A DNA stretch of 63,872 nt from CAZNEZ01 sp964572475 (GCA_964572475.1 CAZNEZ010000008.1:1-63872); one strand, 5' to 3'. Shown: positions 27,029 through 36,677, numbered from the stretch's first letter. The notes: generated from the sequence alone by a model not told the origin. Program-made: numbers and translations.

Positions 27029-27715
27029 ATGGATAATGTTTTGTGGAGAATATGCTGTCTGGTTATAGGATATGCTTTTGGCTTATTCCAGACGGGGTAT
27101 TTATATGGAAAAATGAATAATGTGGATATTAGAGAGTTTGGAAGCGGAAATGCTGGAACTACTAATGCAATGAGAGTGCTTGGAAAAAAAGCAGGAATCA
27201 TCACATATATTGGAGACACTTTCAAATCCATATTTGCAGGACTTACAGTTAGACTTATCTTCTCGGTTATATTAGGAGTTCAGTCAGACATTTTGTTTAT
27301 ACTTCTTATTTATACAGGACTTGGAGTGGTTATTGGCCATACTTTTCCATTTTATATGGGATTTAAAGGCGGCAAAGGAATTGCAGCATCTTCAGGTGTT
27401 ATTCTTGCACTTGCGGATTGGAAATTAATACTACTTGCATTTTTTACATTTGTTATTGTAACCTGTGTATCAAAATATGTATCACTAGGTTCTATTTGCA
27501 TGATGTCAGGTTTTGTTATTGAGTTTATCATATTTGGACAGTTAGGAATGCTTCCGATAAAGAGCTTGGATCATAGAATAGAAGCATACATAGTTGCATT
27601 TTTAATATCGGCGTTAGCTATATTTAAACATAGAGCTAATATTATGAGACTTATTCATGGTACAGAACGTAAAATAGGTCAGAAAAAAGAGGTAGAAGCG
27701 AATGGCATCAATTAG
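27029..27715 (+). CDS. plsY: Acyl-phosphate:glycerol-3-phosphate acyltransferase PlsY
   Basis: The 228-aa membrane enzyme adds the first acyl chain to glycerol-3-phosphate. Seen: five or more membrane segments and the loops FGSGNAGTTNAMRVLGK (about residues 36-52) and HTFPFYMGFKGGKGIA (about 107). It makes lysophosphatidate from G3P supplied by gpsA next door; both genes overlap by 14 bases. Confidence 0.96.
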   Translation: MDNVLWRICCLVIGYAFGLFQTGYLYGKMNNVDIREFGSGNAGTTNAMRVLGKKAGIITYIGDTFKSIFAGLTVRLIFSVILGVQSDILFILLIYTGLGVVIGHTFPFYMGFKGGKGIAASSGVILALADWKLILLAFFTFVIVTCVSKYVSLGSICMMSGFVIEFIIFGQLGMLPIKSLDHRIEAYIVAFLISALAIFKHRANIMRLIHGTERKIGQKKEVEANGIN

Positions 27716-28712
27716 TATCTTAGGAGCAGGTGGCTGGGGAATAGCCCTTGGAGTATTACTTCACCGCAACGGACATAATGTTACGCTTTGGTCTAAACTG
27801 GAACGTGAAATAGATATGCTTCAAAAAGAAAGAGAACATAAGACAGGACTTCCAGGCGTTATAATTCCAGATGACATTAAGATAACTGGGGACATTGTGC
27901 AGGCTACAACGGATAAGGATGTGCTTGTAATGGCGGTTGCGTCATCTTATACAAGAGCTACAGCGCATTTATTACAACCATACATCAAAAAGGGACAGAT
28001 TATCGTAAATGTATCAAAAGGAATTGAAGAGTCTAGTTTGATGACACTTTCACAAGTTATAGAAGATGAGATTCCTATGGCTGATGTTGCAGTACTTTCA
28101 GGGCCTAGCCATGCAGAAGAAGTTGGACGTGAGATGCCAACAACTATTGTAGTAGGCGCTAAGACCAAAGAAACAGCACAATTTATTCAGAACATTTTTA
28201 TGAGCAAGGTATTCAGAGTTTATACAAGCCCAGATATTTTAGGAATTGAACTCGGTGCAGCACTTAAGAATGTTATAGCGTTAGCAGCTGGTATGGCTGA
28301 TGGCCTTGGATATGGAGATAATACAAAGGCAGCACTTATTACAAGAGGTATGGCAGAAATTAAACGCCTTGGAATGACAATGGGTGGAAAGGCACAGACA
28401 TTCAGTGGACTTTCAGGTATTGGAGACCTTATCGTTACTTGTGCAAGTATGCATAGTAGAAATAGAAGAGCTGGTATCCTTATTGGACAGGGATATACTG
28501 CTGATGAAGCTATGAAAGAAGTAAATATGGTAGTTGAAGGGGTTTGTTCAGCCAAAGCAGCATTATTATTAGGCGAAAAATATGGCGTTCAGTTACCTAT
28601 TATAGAAGAAGTAAATAAGGTTTTGTTTGATAATAAGAACGCAAAGGAATCAGTTCAGGATCTTATGCAGAGAGATAAAACACATGAATATACAGATATT
28701 CAGTGGGAATAA
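27702..28712 (+). CDS. gpsA: Glycerol-3-phosphate dehydrogenase GpsA
   Basis: The 336-aa enzyme reduces dihydroxyacetone phosphate to G3P for phospholipids. Seen: nucleotide fold ILGAGGWGIALGVLL (residues 5-19), NVSKGIE (about 102), SGPSHAEEV (about 137), and the catalytic Lys segment LGAALKNVIALAAG (about 185) with GLSGIGDLIVTC (about 246). ATG 27702 lies inside the end of plsY, so the two are coupled. Confidence 0.97.
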   Translation: MASISILGAGGWGIALGVLLHRNGHNVTLWSKLEREIDMLQKEREHKTGLPGVIIPDDIKITGDIVQATTDKDVLVMAVASSYTRATAHLLQPYIKKGQIIVNVSKGIEESSLMTLSQVIEDEIPMADVAVLSGPSHAEEVGREMPTTIVVGAKTKETAQFIQNIFMSKVFRVYTSPDILGIELGAALKNVIALAAGMADGLGYGDNTKAALITRGMAEIKRLGMTMGGKAQTFSGLSGIGDLIVTCASMHSRNRRAGILIGQGYTADEAMKEVNMVVEGVCSAKAALLLGEKYGVQLPIIEEVNKVLFDNKNAKESVQDLMQRDKTHEYTDIQWE

Positions 28713-28753
28713 GAACAGTATTATAAGGCAAAATAGAATTTTGGGAGGTAATA

Positions 28754-31234
28754 ATGGCTGTTATAAAGAACTTTAATCCAAATGAAATATATATATCATC
28801 AAGACTTGGTAAAAGATTTGAATCTATATCAGAATCGCCACTAACTATTGTAGAGGCACCAATAGGTTTTGGCAAGACAATGGCAATGCGTGAATATCTG
28901 GCAAGGTCAGGTTATCGTTCTACATGGATAAATGTAGAAAATACAGACAAAGATTTATTTTTTAGTGATTTTTGTGATAGAATATATTCTCTTAGTGAGT
29001 CGGCAGCACATAACTTAAAAGCAGTAGGCTTTCCAATTGATAAATTTGCTAGTTCCAAGATAGCAGCCGCTTTATCTGATATAAAATTTAGAGATAAATA
29101 TATATTAGTAATAGATAATTATCAACTAATAGCTGATGAATTTATAGATTTGGTACTTATTGATCTTAACAATAAGAAATCAAATCTTATTGTCATTGCG
29201 ATAACGCAGGCTATTGCGTCGGATACAATATTAGATTTTGTTCTTAGAAAGAAGATTAATTATCTTGGAAAAGATGAATTTGAGCTTAATGGGCAGGAAA
29301 TAGAAGAGTATTATAAGAAATGTGGTTTAAAGCTTGAAGAAGATGAGTCTAATATGCTGTTACAATATACAGAAGGTTGGATAAGCGCATTATATCTTCA
29401 ATTACTAAGTTATGAAGATGCAAAGAGATTTGAGCCAACTGCTAGTATAGACAGTCTGGTATCGAAGACTATCTGGGATAAATTAACGAGAGTTCAACAG
29501 GATTTTCTTATTAGTATGAGTGTGTTTGATAGCTTTACCATTAGGCAGGCTATGAATATATTTGAATCAACTTTGCTTGAGGATGATATTACAGATATTT
29601 TATCAAGTAGTGGATTTATTAGATATGATTCAAAAGAAAGAAAATACTACATACATTCGATACTCAAATATTTTCTTGATGAAGAATTTGAAAAGATTGA
29701 ACCGGTATTTAAGAATGAAATATATAAGCATGCTGGTATGTGGTATGATGCAAATGAAAAATATTACACAGCCATAACTTATTTTTATAGAATAAAAGAT
29801 TATGAATCAATAATGAAGATGGATTATACATGTTCGGATCTTATTGATAACCTAGGCAAGAATAATAAAGAAATGTTTATGAGCATTGCTATGAAGACAC
29901 CAGAGAAAGTGAAGATAAAGTATACTAAAACTTATCTTATATTTGTTTTTCTTATGTTTGTGTATAATGAAAAGGATTGCTTTAAGGTGGAATGTGAACA
30001 TGTGGAACATCTTATAAGGGATAATGAAGAATTAAATGAAAGAGAAACTGATCTTTTGCTCGGAGAGTTAGAACTTGTGAAAGCTCTTTTGTCATACAAT
30101 GATATAAAATTAATGGGTGAGTCGTATAAGAAATCATTTGAGCTTATGAGAACACCTTCTAGAATATTTACTGGAATTGGTTCGTGGACATTCCTATGCC
30201 CATCTGTTTTAGCTGTGTTTCATAGGACATCAGGCGGACTTAAAGATGAATTAGAGACGTTAGATGATATAATGCCATACTACTACAGGATAACAGATGG
30301 CAATGGAAAGGGCGGAGAAGCCCTTTTAAGAGCAGAAATGCTCCTTAATCAAGGACTTTATCCTGATGCAGAAATGCTTGCGAATAAAGCTATATACATG
30401 GCTGAATCAAGAGAACAGACTTCAGTATATCTTAGCGCAATGCTAATATTGGCCAGAATCGCATTTATTAAGGCGGACTATGAGACTATAACTAAATCCG
30501 TAGAGGGTATGAAACGTAAGATTGATGAAACGAAGAGATACGATCTTAATTCTATGCTCGATATGTGTATCGGATATTTGAATGGAATTATGGGTAATGT
30601 TGACCTTATTCCAGGATGGCTTAAGGATCATAATACAATTGAGAGCTATACTAAGATTACTAATTTAGGATATGCAAATCTAATCTATGGTATGTACCTT
30701 CTTTTGAGTGAAGAATATTCTAAATTAATCAGTATAAGTGGTCAGTTTTTGGCAATAGCGAATGCAAATGATAACATTCTATATAAGATTTATACTTATA
30801 TATTTATTGTTATTGCTAAGATTAATACTAGAACTAATGAAAAAACAGTATCTATGATTTGCGAAGCCATCGAACTTGCTAAAAAAGATCGATTATATCT
30901 ACCGTTTATAGAGAATTATAATGAGATTGCGTGTATTCTTGAAAAGGCTGAAATTAATTTGGAATATAAGGAATTTGTTAAAAATGTTAAGTCATTAGCG
31001 AAAACGTATGTTAAGGGATTAAAGAGTGTTCAAAAAGCATCTAAATCCGAACAGAGTTATGGGCTTACTAATAGAGAGCTTGAGGTAGCCAAACTTGCAG
31101 CTAACAGAATGACTAATAAAGAGATAGCAGATGCACTTTTTATAGCGGAAAGCACAGTAAAATCAAATCTTAAGATTATTTTTAATAAGCTGGAGATTAA
31201 TTCCCGAAATGATTTAAGAGATTTTTTCCAATAG
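28754..31234 (+). CDS. MalT-like LuxR-family ATP-dependent regulator (LAL type)
   Basis: The 826-aa protein has an N-terminal STAND-type ATPase (P-loop EAPIGFGKTM near residue 36, Walker-B-like YILVIDNYQLI near 117), a long helical TPR-like middle and a C-terminal LuxR helix-turn-helix (LTNRELEVAKLAANRMTNKE, about residues 770-825). Such proteins activate sugar or surface genes after binding an inducer. The gene stands alone after gpsA with GGGAGGT. The next gene has a GC palindrome where a LuxR-type activator would bind. Confidence 0.9.
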   Translation: MAVIKNFNPNEIYISSRLGKRFESISESPLTIVEAPIGFGKTMAMREYLARSGYRSTWINVENTDKDLFFSDFCDRIYSLSESAAHNLKAVGFPIDKFASSKIAAALSDIKFRDKYILVIDNYQLIADEFIDLVLIDLNNKKSNLIVIAITQAIASDTILDFVLRKKINYLGKDEFELNGQEIEEYYKKCGLKLEEDESNMLLQYTEGWISALYLQLLSYEDAKRFEPTASIDSLVSKTIWDKLTRVQQDFLISMSVFDSFTIRQAMNIFESTLLEDDITDILSSSGFIRYDSKERKYYIHSILKYFLDEEFEKIEPVFKNEIYKHAGMWYDANEKYYTAITYFYRIKDYESIMKMDYTCSDLIDNLGKNNKEMFMSIAMKTPEKVKIKYTKTYLIFVFLMFVYNEKDCFKVECEHVEHLIRDNEELNERETDLLLGELELVKALLSYNDIKLMGESYKKSFELMRTPSRIFTGIGSWTFLCPSVLAVFHRTSGGLKDELETLDDIMPYYYRITDGNGKGGEALLRAEMLLNQGLYPDAEMLANKAIYMAESREQTSVYLSAMLILARIAFIKADYETITKSVEGMKRKIDETKRYDLNSMLDMCIGYLNGIMGNVDLIPGWLKDHNTIESYTKITNLGYANLIYGMYLLLSEEYSKLISISGQFLAIANANDNILYKIYTYIFIVIAKINTRTNEKTVSMICEAIELAKKDRLYLPFIENYNEIACILEKAEINLEYKEFVKNVKSLAKTYVKGLKSVQKASKSEQSYGLTNRELEVAKLAANRMTNKEIADALFIAESTVKSNLKIIFNKLEINSRNDLRDFFQ

Positions 31235-31270
31235 GAGCGTATTTTCTTATCATATAAAAAATGTATTTTA

Positions 31271-31315
31271 CCCCCCTAAAATGGGGGGGCAAAAATCAAC
31301 AAATTCTTCTATACT
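31271..31315 (+). promoter_or_regulatory. C6/G7 palindrome upstream of a -10 box
   Basis: CCCCCC (31271-31276), loop TAAAAT, GGGGGGG (31283-31289) stands out in AT-rich DNA. TATACT lies at 31310-31315 with no TTGACA in front. A start near 31322 would put the palindrome centre at about -42.5, the classical place for a LuxR-type activator. It could instead be the terminator of the upstream gene; the T-run that follows on the plus strand is absent (A-run instead). Confidence 0.5.
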
Positions 31316-31360
31316 ATTGATATATTAAATGTAAAATATCATGAAATGGAGGAAATGCAG

Positions 31361-31621
31361 ATGTCATTGATTAAAAAAGTACAATCATTGGAAGACTATA
31401 ATGTTTTAGTGCAGTTATCTAATGGACATTCTATTATACTGAATTTTGAATGTAAACTTAATACTATGAGATTTAATCAGTTAGAAAATCTTGATGTATT
31501 TAAAAAAGTTGCAACTGATGGAAGTTCACTTATTTGGAATGGCGGCAGGCTTAAAGTTAATTTTACAGAAGTTATTCAGATGACTCAGGTAATTAATACA
31601 TCCGTACTTCAGGCAGTTTAG
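31361..31621 (+). CDS. Small DUF2442-like protein
   Basis: The 86-aa protein (VQSLEDYNVLVQLSNGHSIILN..., ending with INTSVLQAV) resembles small DUF2442-type proteins, which have no known reaction. ATG 31361 is used because GGAGG lies 8 bases upstream; the in-frame ATG 31346 lies just before that site. It forms a single-gene unit bounded by the GC palindrome and a strong terminator, and may be a target of the LuxR-type regulator before it. Confidence 0.6.
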   Translation: MSLIKKVQSLEDYNVLVQLSNGHSIILNFECKLNTMRFNQLENLDVFKKVATDGSSLIWNGGRLKVNFTEVIQMTQVINTSVLQAV

Positions 31622-31664
31622 TAATATCCATGTATAATATATATGAGAATAGAAAATAAAAATC

Positions 31665-31706
31665 AAAGGCGTAGGAGCTATTAGCATGTTCCTACGCCTT
31701 TTTTTA
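31665..31706 (+). terminator. Terminator of the DUF2442-like gene
   Basis: AAAGGCGTAGGA pairs with TCCTACGCCTTT around a 13-base loop and is followed by T7. Confidence 0.9.
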
Positions 31707-31710
31707 CATA

Positions 31711-31764
31711 ATAGGAAATTACGCAGTAGCGTGAAAAAGCGCTTGTGCAGACAAGCGTTTTTTT
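31711..31764 (+). repeat. Two-hairpin intergenic repeat, copy 3 (hairpin 1 missing)
   Basis: Core A (31711-31736, ATAGGAAATTACGCAGTAGC...) is joined directly to hairpin 2 (AGCGCTTGTGCAGACAAGCG plus T7, about 31738-31764). Hairpin 1 is cleanly absent, showing the unit is modular. Confidence 0.8.
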
Positions 31765-31785
31765 ACATAAAAAGCGAATGAAAGG

Positions 31786-31816
31786 TTGATAAAATATGAA
31801 ATGTATGTTAACATAC
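31786..31816 (+). promoter_or_regulatory. Promoter with 14-bp operator before trmB-lysA
   Basis: TTGATA (31786-31791), 17 bp, TAACAT (31809-31814). The perfect palindrome GTATGTTAACATAC (31803-31816) covers the -10. Binding by the downstream TrmB-type regulator would repress its own operon; inferred. Confidence 0.6.
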
Positions 31817-31862
31817 TAGTATTCCTAAAAAGAAACACTAACAATACAAAGGAGACAGAACG

Positions 31863-32558
31863 ATGGATAACATTGAACGATTGATGATGTTTGGTCTTAC
31901 AAGGCAGGAAGCAGTAATATATACTACATTGTATAAACAGGGTGAGATGACTGGATATGAAGCCGCTAAGATTACTGGAATATCACGTTCCAACACATAT
32001 GGTTCTTTGGCTGCCTTGGTTGACAAAGGTGCTGCATATATAATGGAAGGAAATACAACAAGATATACACCAGTAGATATAACTGAGTTTTGTCAGAATA
32101 TTCTAAATGAAATGCAGTCTACAAGAGATGTTCTGGCTAAATCCATGCCTGATAAGAAAGATAGCAGTGAAGGATATATTACTATTTGTGGAGAAAAGAA
32201 TATTCTTAACAAATTAAAGTATATGATAAACCAGACAGATGAAAGAATTTACTTGTCTTTATCAAAAAATTTGATAGAATTAATATCAGAGGATTTGTTA
32301 ATACTTGCAAGAAAAGGAATTAAGGTTGTACTAATATCTGATGAAGTATTAAATATACCAGGAATCAGAATATATCAGACAGACAATATTGCAGGTCAAT
32401 TAAGAGTAATAGTTGATTCTAAATATGTACTTACTGGAGATTTTGACGGTGAGTCATCGAATTGCTTATACTCAAGCAAGAAGAATCTGATTGATGTTTT
32501 TAAGGATGCACTTAGAAATGAAATGAAGCTAATTGAGATAACGAAAGGAGCACTATAA
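31863..32558 (+). CDS. TrmB-family transcriptional regulator
   Basis: The 231-aa protein has an N-terminal winged helix of the TrmB type (LMMFGLTRQEAVIYTTLYKQ, with helix GYEAAKITGISRSNTYGSLAAL, about residues 6-55) and a C-terminal PLD-like effector domain. TrmB proteins are best known from archaea and usually sense sugars. Here the stop codon overlaps the lysA start (TAATG), so it probably regulates lysine or diaminopimelate synthesis. Effector unknown. Confidence 0.85.
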   Translation: MDNIERLMMFGLTRQEAVIYTTLYKQGEMTGYEAAKITGISRSNTYGSLAALVDKGAAYIMEGNTTRYTPVDITEFCQNILNEMQSTRDVLAKSMPDKKDSSEGYITICGEKNILNKLKYMINQTDERIYLSLSKNLIELISEDLLILARKGIKVVLISDEVLNIPGIRIYQTDNIAGQLRVIVDSKYVLTGDFDGESSNCLYSSKKNLIDVFKDALRNEMKLIEITKGAL

Positions 32559-33820
32559 TGGAAAAAAAACCATTTGTAACATTAGAGCAGTTAAAGGAGA
32601 TTAATAAGACATACCCTACACCATTCTACTTATATGATGAGCAGGGAATTAGAAAGAATATAGAAAATGTAAAAAAAGCATTTTCATGGAACAAGGGATT
32701 TAGAGAATATTTTGCAGTTAAAGCTACTCCTAATCCATTTATTATTAATATATTAAAGGAATATGACTGTGGATGTGACTGCTCTTCATATACTGAACTT
32801 ATGATGGCTAATAAGCTTGGATTTTCAGAGAGTGGTAATGGAATAATGTTCTCATCTAATGATACTCCAGCGGAAGAATTTGTATTGGCTAGAGAAGTGA
32901 ATGCAATAATTAATCTTGATGATTTTACACATATTGATTTCTTAGAGAAGACAGCAGGTATTCCGGAGACTATCAGTTGTAGATTTAATCCAGGTGGAAT
33001 GTTTAAGATAAGTACTACCATTATGGATAATCCAGGAGATGCAAAATATGGTTTTACAAAGGACCAGATAATTGAAGGATTTAAAATATTAAAGTCTAAG
33101 GGTGTTAAGAATTTTGGTATTCATGCATTTCTTGCAAGCAATACTGTAACTAATGAATATTATCCAACACTTGCTAAAACTTTATTTGAGACAGCTGTAG
33201 AGATTAAAGAAAAAACAGGTGCAGATATTAAGTTTATAAATCTTTCAGGTGGTATTGGAATACCTTACAGACCAGAACAGGAATCTAATGATATCCTTAA
33301 GATTGGTGAAGGCGTTAGAAAAGTATATGAAGAAGTATTAGTGCCAGCAGGTATGGGTGATGTTGCTTTGTATACTGAGCTCGGAAGATTTATGTTAGGA
33401 CCTTATGGTGTATTAGTAACAAAGGCTATTCACGAAAAACACATCTATAAGGAATATATAGGCGTTGACGCATGTGCAGTTAACCTTATGAGACCAGCTA
33501 TGTACGGTGCATATCACCATATAACTGTAATGGGAAAAGAAAATGAACCATGTGATCATAAGTATGATGTAACTGGTTCACTTTGTGAGAATAATGATAA
33601 GTTTGCAATTGACAGAATGTTACCTAAGATTGATATGGGTGATTTCCTTGTTATTCATGATGCAGGTGCACATGGATTTGCAATGGGTTACAATTACAAT
33701 GGAAAACTTAAATCAGCAGAATTACTGCTTAAAGAGGATGGTTCAGTTCAGATGATAAGAAGAGCCGAAACACCAGAAGATTATTTTAGAACATTTGATT
33801 TTTGTGATATATTAAAATAA
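32558..33820 (+). CDS. lysA: Diaminopimelate decarboxylase
   Basis: The 420-aa fold-III PLP enzyme makes L-lysine from meso-diaminopimelate. Seen: TPFYLYDEQGI near the start, PLP Lys in YFAVKATPNP (about residue 52), GGIGIPYRP (about 230), ALYTELGRFMLGP (about 270) and DVTGSLCENND (about 335) with the catalytic Cys. The meso-DAP type of peptidoglycan cross-link would compete for the substrate. Translationally coupled to the TrmB-type gene. Confidence 0.9.
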   Translation: MEKKPFVTLEQLKEINKTYPTPFYLYDEQGIRKNIENVKKAFSWNKGFREYFAVKATPNPFIINILKEYDCGCDCSSYTELMMANKLGFSESGNGIMFSSNDTPAEEFVLAREVNAIINLDDFTHIDFLEKTAGIPETISCRFNPGGMFKISTTIMDNPGDAKYGFTKDQIIEGFKILKSKGVKNFGIHAFLASNTVTNEYYPTLAKTLFETAVEIKEKTGADIKFINLSGGIGIPYRPEQESNDILKIGEGVRKVYEEVLVPAGMGDVALYTELGRFMLGPYGVLVTKAIHEKHIYKEYIGVDACAVNLMRPAMYGAYHHITVMGKENEPCDHKYDVTGSLCENNDKFAIDRMLPKIDMGDFLVIHDAGAHGFAMGYNYNGKLKSAELLLKEDGSVQMIRRAETPEDYFRTFDFCDILK

Positions 33821-33841
33821 AAAACAATAGAGGATTTTTTA

Positions 33842-35245
33842 ATGAATAAAATAATGAAAGAAATAGCATCAAAAGAGAATCTCGAGATTAATTTACCACA
33901 GTATGGCAATAATATGATGAGCATTTATAATAGGTTTTCGTATGTTAGACTTGCTATGAATTATTACACATATTATGAGATGATTGCTGAAAGCTCAACT
34001 GATGATATAACGGAGATTAAGAGCCTGTTATTCAGACTGAATAATATTATAAAAGATGTAATATTAACAGGACAAGTTGGAATCGAACTTGAGAATGCAG
34101 TAAATGATATTAACGATATCAGGGATAAAGTTATAGGGACCATGAAAATTTTAACGGTATATGTTGATAGATTCAATATATATGAGCATGTTCTTAACAG
34201 GGTTGAACATCGTTTTAGCGGAGAAACTCTAAAAGGCGATTATAGTGATGCAGATACAGTTGCTAAGATTTTACAATATATTTTAAATGAAAAAGATAAT
34301 GTAGTAATCAATAGTAAAATTAAGAGTATAGTTGGTCAATTACCAATCAGAATGACAAAGGGTAAGTTTTTTGAATTATTACAAGAGACAATTAAACTAT
34401 ATAAAGAAGCAGATGAAAAAACTCTTGATGATTTTGTATTTATGGTTAGAACTGGTGCAATGATATTAGTACCTGATGGATTTGATAAAGAATTTCCAGA
34501 TTTATTAAGTATAGTTAGCAATCTTGCAGATGCCGATTATTCTGAAATTACTGAAGATGTATACGAGGATTTACACAATAAGCTTTTATATGGCTGCGAT
34601 TATATAGATAGAACAGTTAATTATTATATGATGCTTCAGGAATTAATTAATGATACTTATGTTATTCTCCTTTCTCTTCCATATGCTGAAAGCAAAAGTG
34701 CAGAAACAACAGCATCTGTAGCAATTATTAAATATTTGAATGAGAAGTTCAATAGTAAGACACTTGTTGAGATTACAGATGAAGTAGATGGATATTTATT
34801 TGCACTTGAAGGTCAACAGGAAGAACTTCATAGAAGAATTGGTGAGAATGAATATCTTCTTGAAACAATTCTTACTGAAGATATGGAATTTGTTAAGAGT
34901 ATTATGCTTGAAAAAATATATAATTCACTTAATGTTATTAAAGATTTACTATCTGGAAGCATTTTCGTAGAATTTGGTCAAGAATATTCAACTGAAAAGG
35001 TAACAAAGAGGCTTCTTGATGAGACATATATTAAGTTAGAATCAGAATTTAACAAGATGTTTACTAATAATGGAAAGCTCGTCAATAGAGCAATTATGGC
35101 AAATGTTATTTCAGAGTTTCCAGTATTTTTTAATAATGTTGATGAGATTAAAGCTTATATTGAAAATGCATTATCAAGTTGTAGGGATGAAGCAGAGAAG
35201 ATAGCATGTATTCAGGTTATTGACCAGATTATAGAAGAAGATTAG
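33842..35245 (+). CDS. Unrecognised 467-aa helical protein
   Basis: I do not recognise this family. The sequence is hydrophilic, acidic and almost all helical, without signal peptide or membrane segment. Tyr/Asp-rich stretches are frequent (for example YVRLAMNYYTYYEMIAE near residue 36). It starts 21 bases after lysA and is followed by another unknown gene, so it may be co-transcribed with them. Confidence 0.6.
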   Translation: MNKIMKEIASKENLEINLPQYGNNMMSIYNRFSYVRLAMNYYTYYEMIAESSTDDITEIKSLLFRLNNIIKDVILTGQVGIELENAVNDINDIRDKVIGTMKILTVYVDRFNIYEHVLNRVEHRFSGETLKGDYSDADTVAKILQYILNEKDNVVINSKIKSIVGQLPIRMTKGKFFELLQETIKLYKEADEKTLDDFVFMVRTGAMILVPDGFDKEFPDLLSIVSNLADADYSEITEDVYEDLHNKLLYGCDYIDRTVNYYMMLQELINDTYVILLSLPYAESKSAETTASVAIIKYLNEKFNSKTLVEITDEVDGYLFALEGQQEELHRRIGENEYLLETILTEDMEFVKSIMLEKIYNSLNVIKDLLSGSIFVEFGQEYSTEKVTKRLLDETYIKLESEFNKMFTNNGKLVNRAIMANVISEFPVFFNNVDEIKAYIENALSSCRDEAEKIACIQVIDQIIEED

Positions 35246-35288
35246 ATTAACTAATGAAGTAACTTTATTATATTCATGGAGGTTCGGA

Positions 35289-35606
35289 ATGAAGCTTATA
35301 AAGAATTTATATTTAAGTCAAAATATAATAATTAAGCCTGAGAAAATAATTCATAGGCTTAAGAAGAATAAGCTGATTCCGGGACTTTATGTTATTACTC
35401 TTCCAATGAATAATTCTAATATGTTTGATATATATCCGCAATATACATTGATTCAGAAGGTATATAAAAAGATTGAATTGACAGTAGTTGGGATTGCATT
35501 TGGCAGAGAAGAAGCTACTGAACTTGTAAGCAGGATAATTATGGAAGCCTATGAAAATAATCAAAACGCTGATGCAAAAACTTATATTTTGCAGATGGAA
35601 GAATAG
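35289..35606 (+). CDS. Unrecognised 105-aa protein
   Basis: A small soluble protein (LYVITLPMNNSNMFDIYPQYTLIQ; GIAFGREEATELVSRIIMEAY) of mixed alpha/beta pattern. I do not recognise it. ATG 35289 has GGAGGTTCGG upstream. It lies between the helical protein and the DUF2953 gene, 12 bases before the latter. Confidence 0.6.
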   Translation: MKLIKNLYLSQNIIIKPEKIIHRLKKNKLIPGLYVITLPMNNSNMFDIYPQYTLIQKVYKKIELTVVGIAFGREEATELVSRIIMEAYENNQNADAKTYILQMEE

Positions 35607-35618
35607 AAACGGAGACTT

Positions 35619-36654
35619 ATGTTACATATAGTTTTAACTATTTTAAAGATAATAGGAATAATTATATTAATACTACTTGCGTTAGTTGTAACGCTAGCTC
35701 TCATTGTTCTTTTTGTACCAGTTAGGTATAAGGGAAAAGGGGAGTTGTATGAGAGCGCACATTTCCGAGTTAATATTTCGTGGCTTTTTCATATTATTAA
35801 TTTTAGCTATGTATATTCACCAGAAGGTGGAAAAAGTAGTTTTAGAATATTTGGGATAAAGTTCAAAAGAAGTAGAAAGAGTAATAAAAGAAATAAATCA
35901 GATAAAAACCATAAGGTTAAAAAAAATGACAATACATTAGATAAGTCAAAAATAGAGCAAACACCTGCATTATCTAAGTCATCAGAGATACCAGAATCAC
36001 AAAAAATATCAGAGATNNNNNNNNNNNNNNNNNNNNNNNNNNNNNNNNNNNNNNNNNNNNNNNNNNNNNNNNNNNNNNNNNNNNNNNNNNNNNNNNNNNN
36101 NNNNNNNNNNNNNNNNATCAGAGATGAAGACATCTACAATATCAGAGGGTATAAAAGAAGAATACGAAAATATATATCAAGATAATGCTAATGCCGAAAA
36201 CAAAAAAAGAAATTCTATAAAAACAACAATTTTGAAAATAATAAGCTTTTTTAAAAATATAAAATTCAAAATTATGTCAATATGTGGTAAAATAAAGTCA
36301 GTATTTTCAAAGATAGAAAATCTTAGAGAATTTATAGCAAGAGATGATGTTAAAACTGCATGGAAGAATGGTAAAGCTTTAGTAATAAAGCTATTGCAGC
36401 ATGTAAAGCCAACTAAGTTAAAGCTAAAGCTAAAATTTGGAACAGGTGAACCATATGAGACAGGCAAGATTTTAAGTTTTATCTGCATATTTTATGGATA
36501 TTATTACAAGAATATTTATATCACACCGGATTTTGATAATCAGGTTCTTGAGGGAACATTTGCAGCAAAAGGAAGAATCAGAGGAATAACACTATTGATT
36601 ATTGGATACAAACTATATAAGCAGAGAGTGTTACTTGATATAACAAAATTATAA
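35619..36654 (+). CDS. DUF2953 protein (YtfI-like), interrupted by assembly gap
   Basis: One gene is read across the N-gap: the left part has a membrane segment (about residues 6-31) and LFVPVRYKGKGEL; the right part ends with the DUF2953 pattern FGTGEPYETGKILSFICIFY and PDFDNQVLEGTFAAKG. The two parts are in different frames in the assembly; a true gap length divisible by three would restore one frame (two bases of a codon remain on the left, one on the right). Next gene is gerW, the ytfI-ytfJ order of Bacillus. ATG 36124 is not an independent start. Role in sporulation is suggested by context only. Confidence 0.75.
36017..36116. other. 100-N assembly gap in a probable tandem repeat
   Basis: Exactly 100 N, the usual placeholder for an unknown distance. 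Both edges carry the same nine bases ATCAGAGAT, and the left side encodes SSEIPESQKISEI, so a Ser/Glu/Ile tandem repeat was probably collapsed here. Confidence 0.9.
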
Positions 36655-36677
36655 TGAAGCATATGGAGGAAAAAGAG

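Noticed and set aside
36124..36654. Separate gene starting at ATG 36124
   Set aside because: No ribosome site; the frame is open up to the gap and continues the DUF2953 protein.
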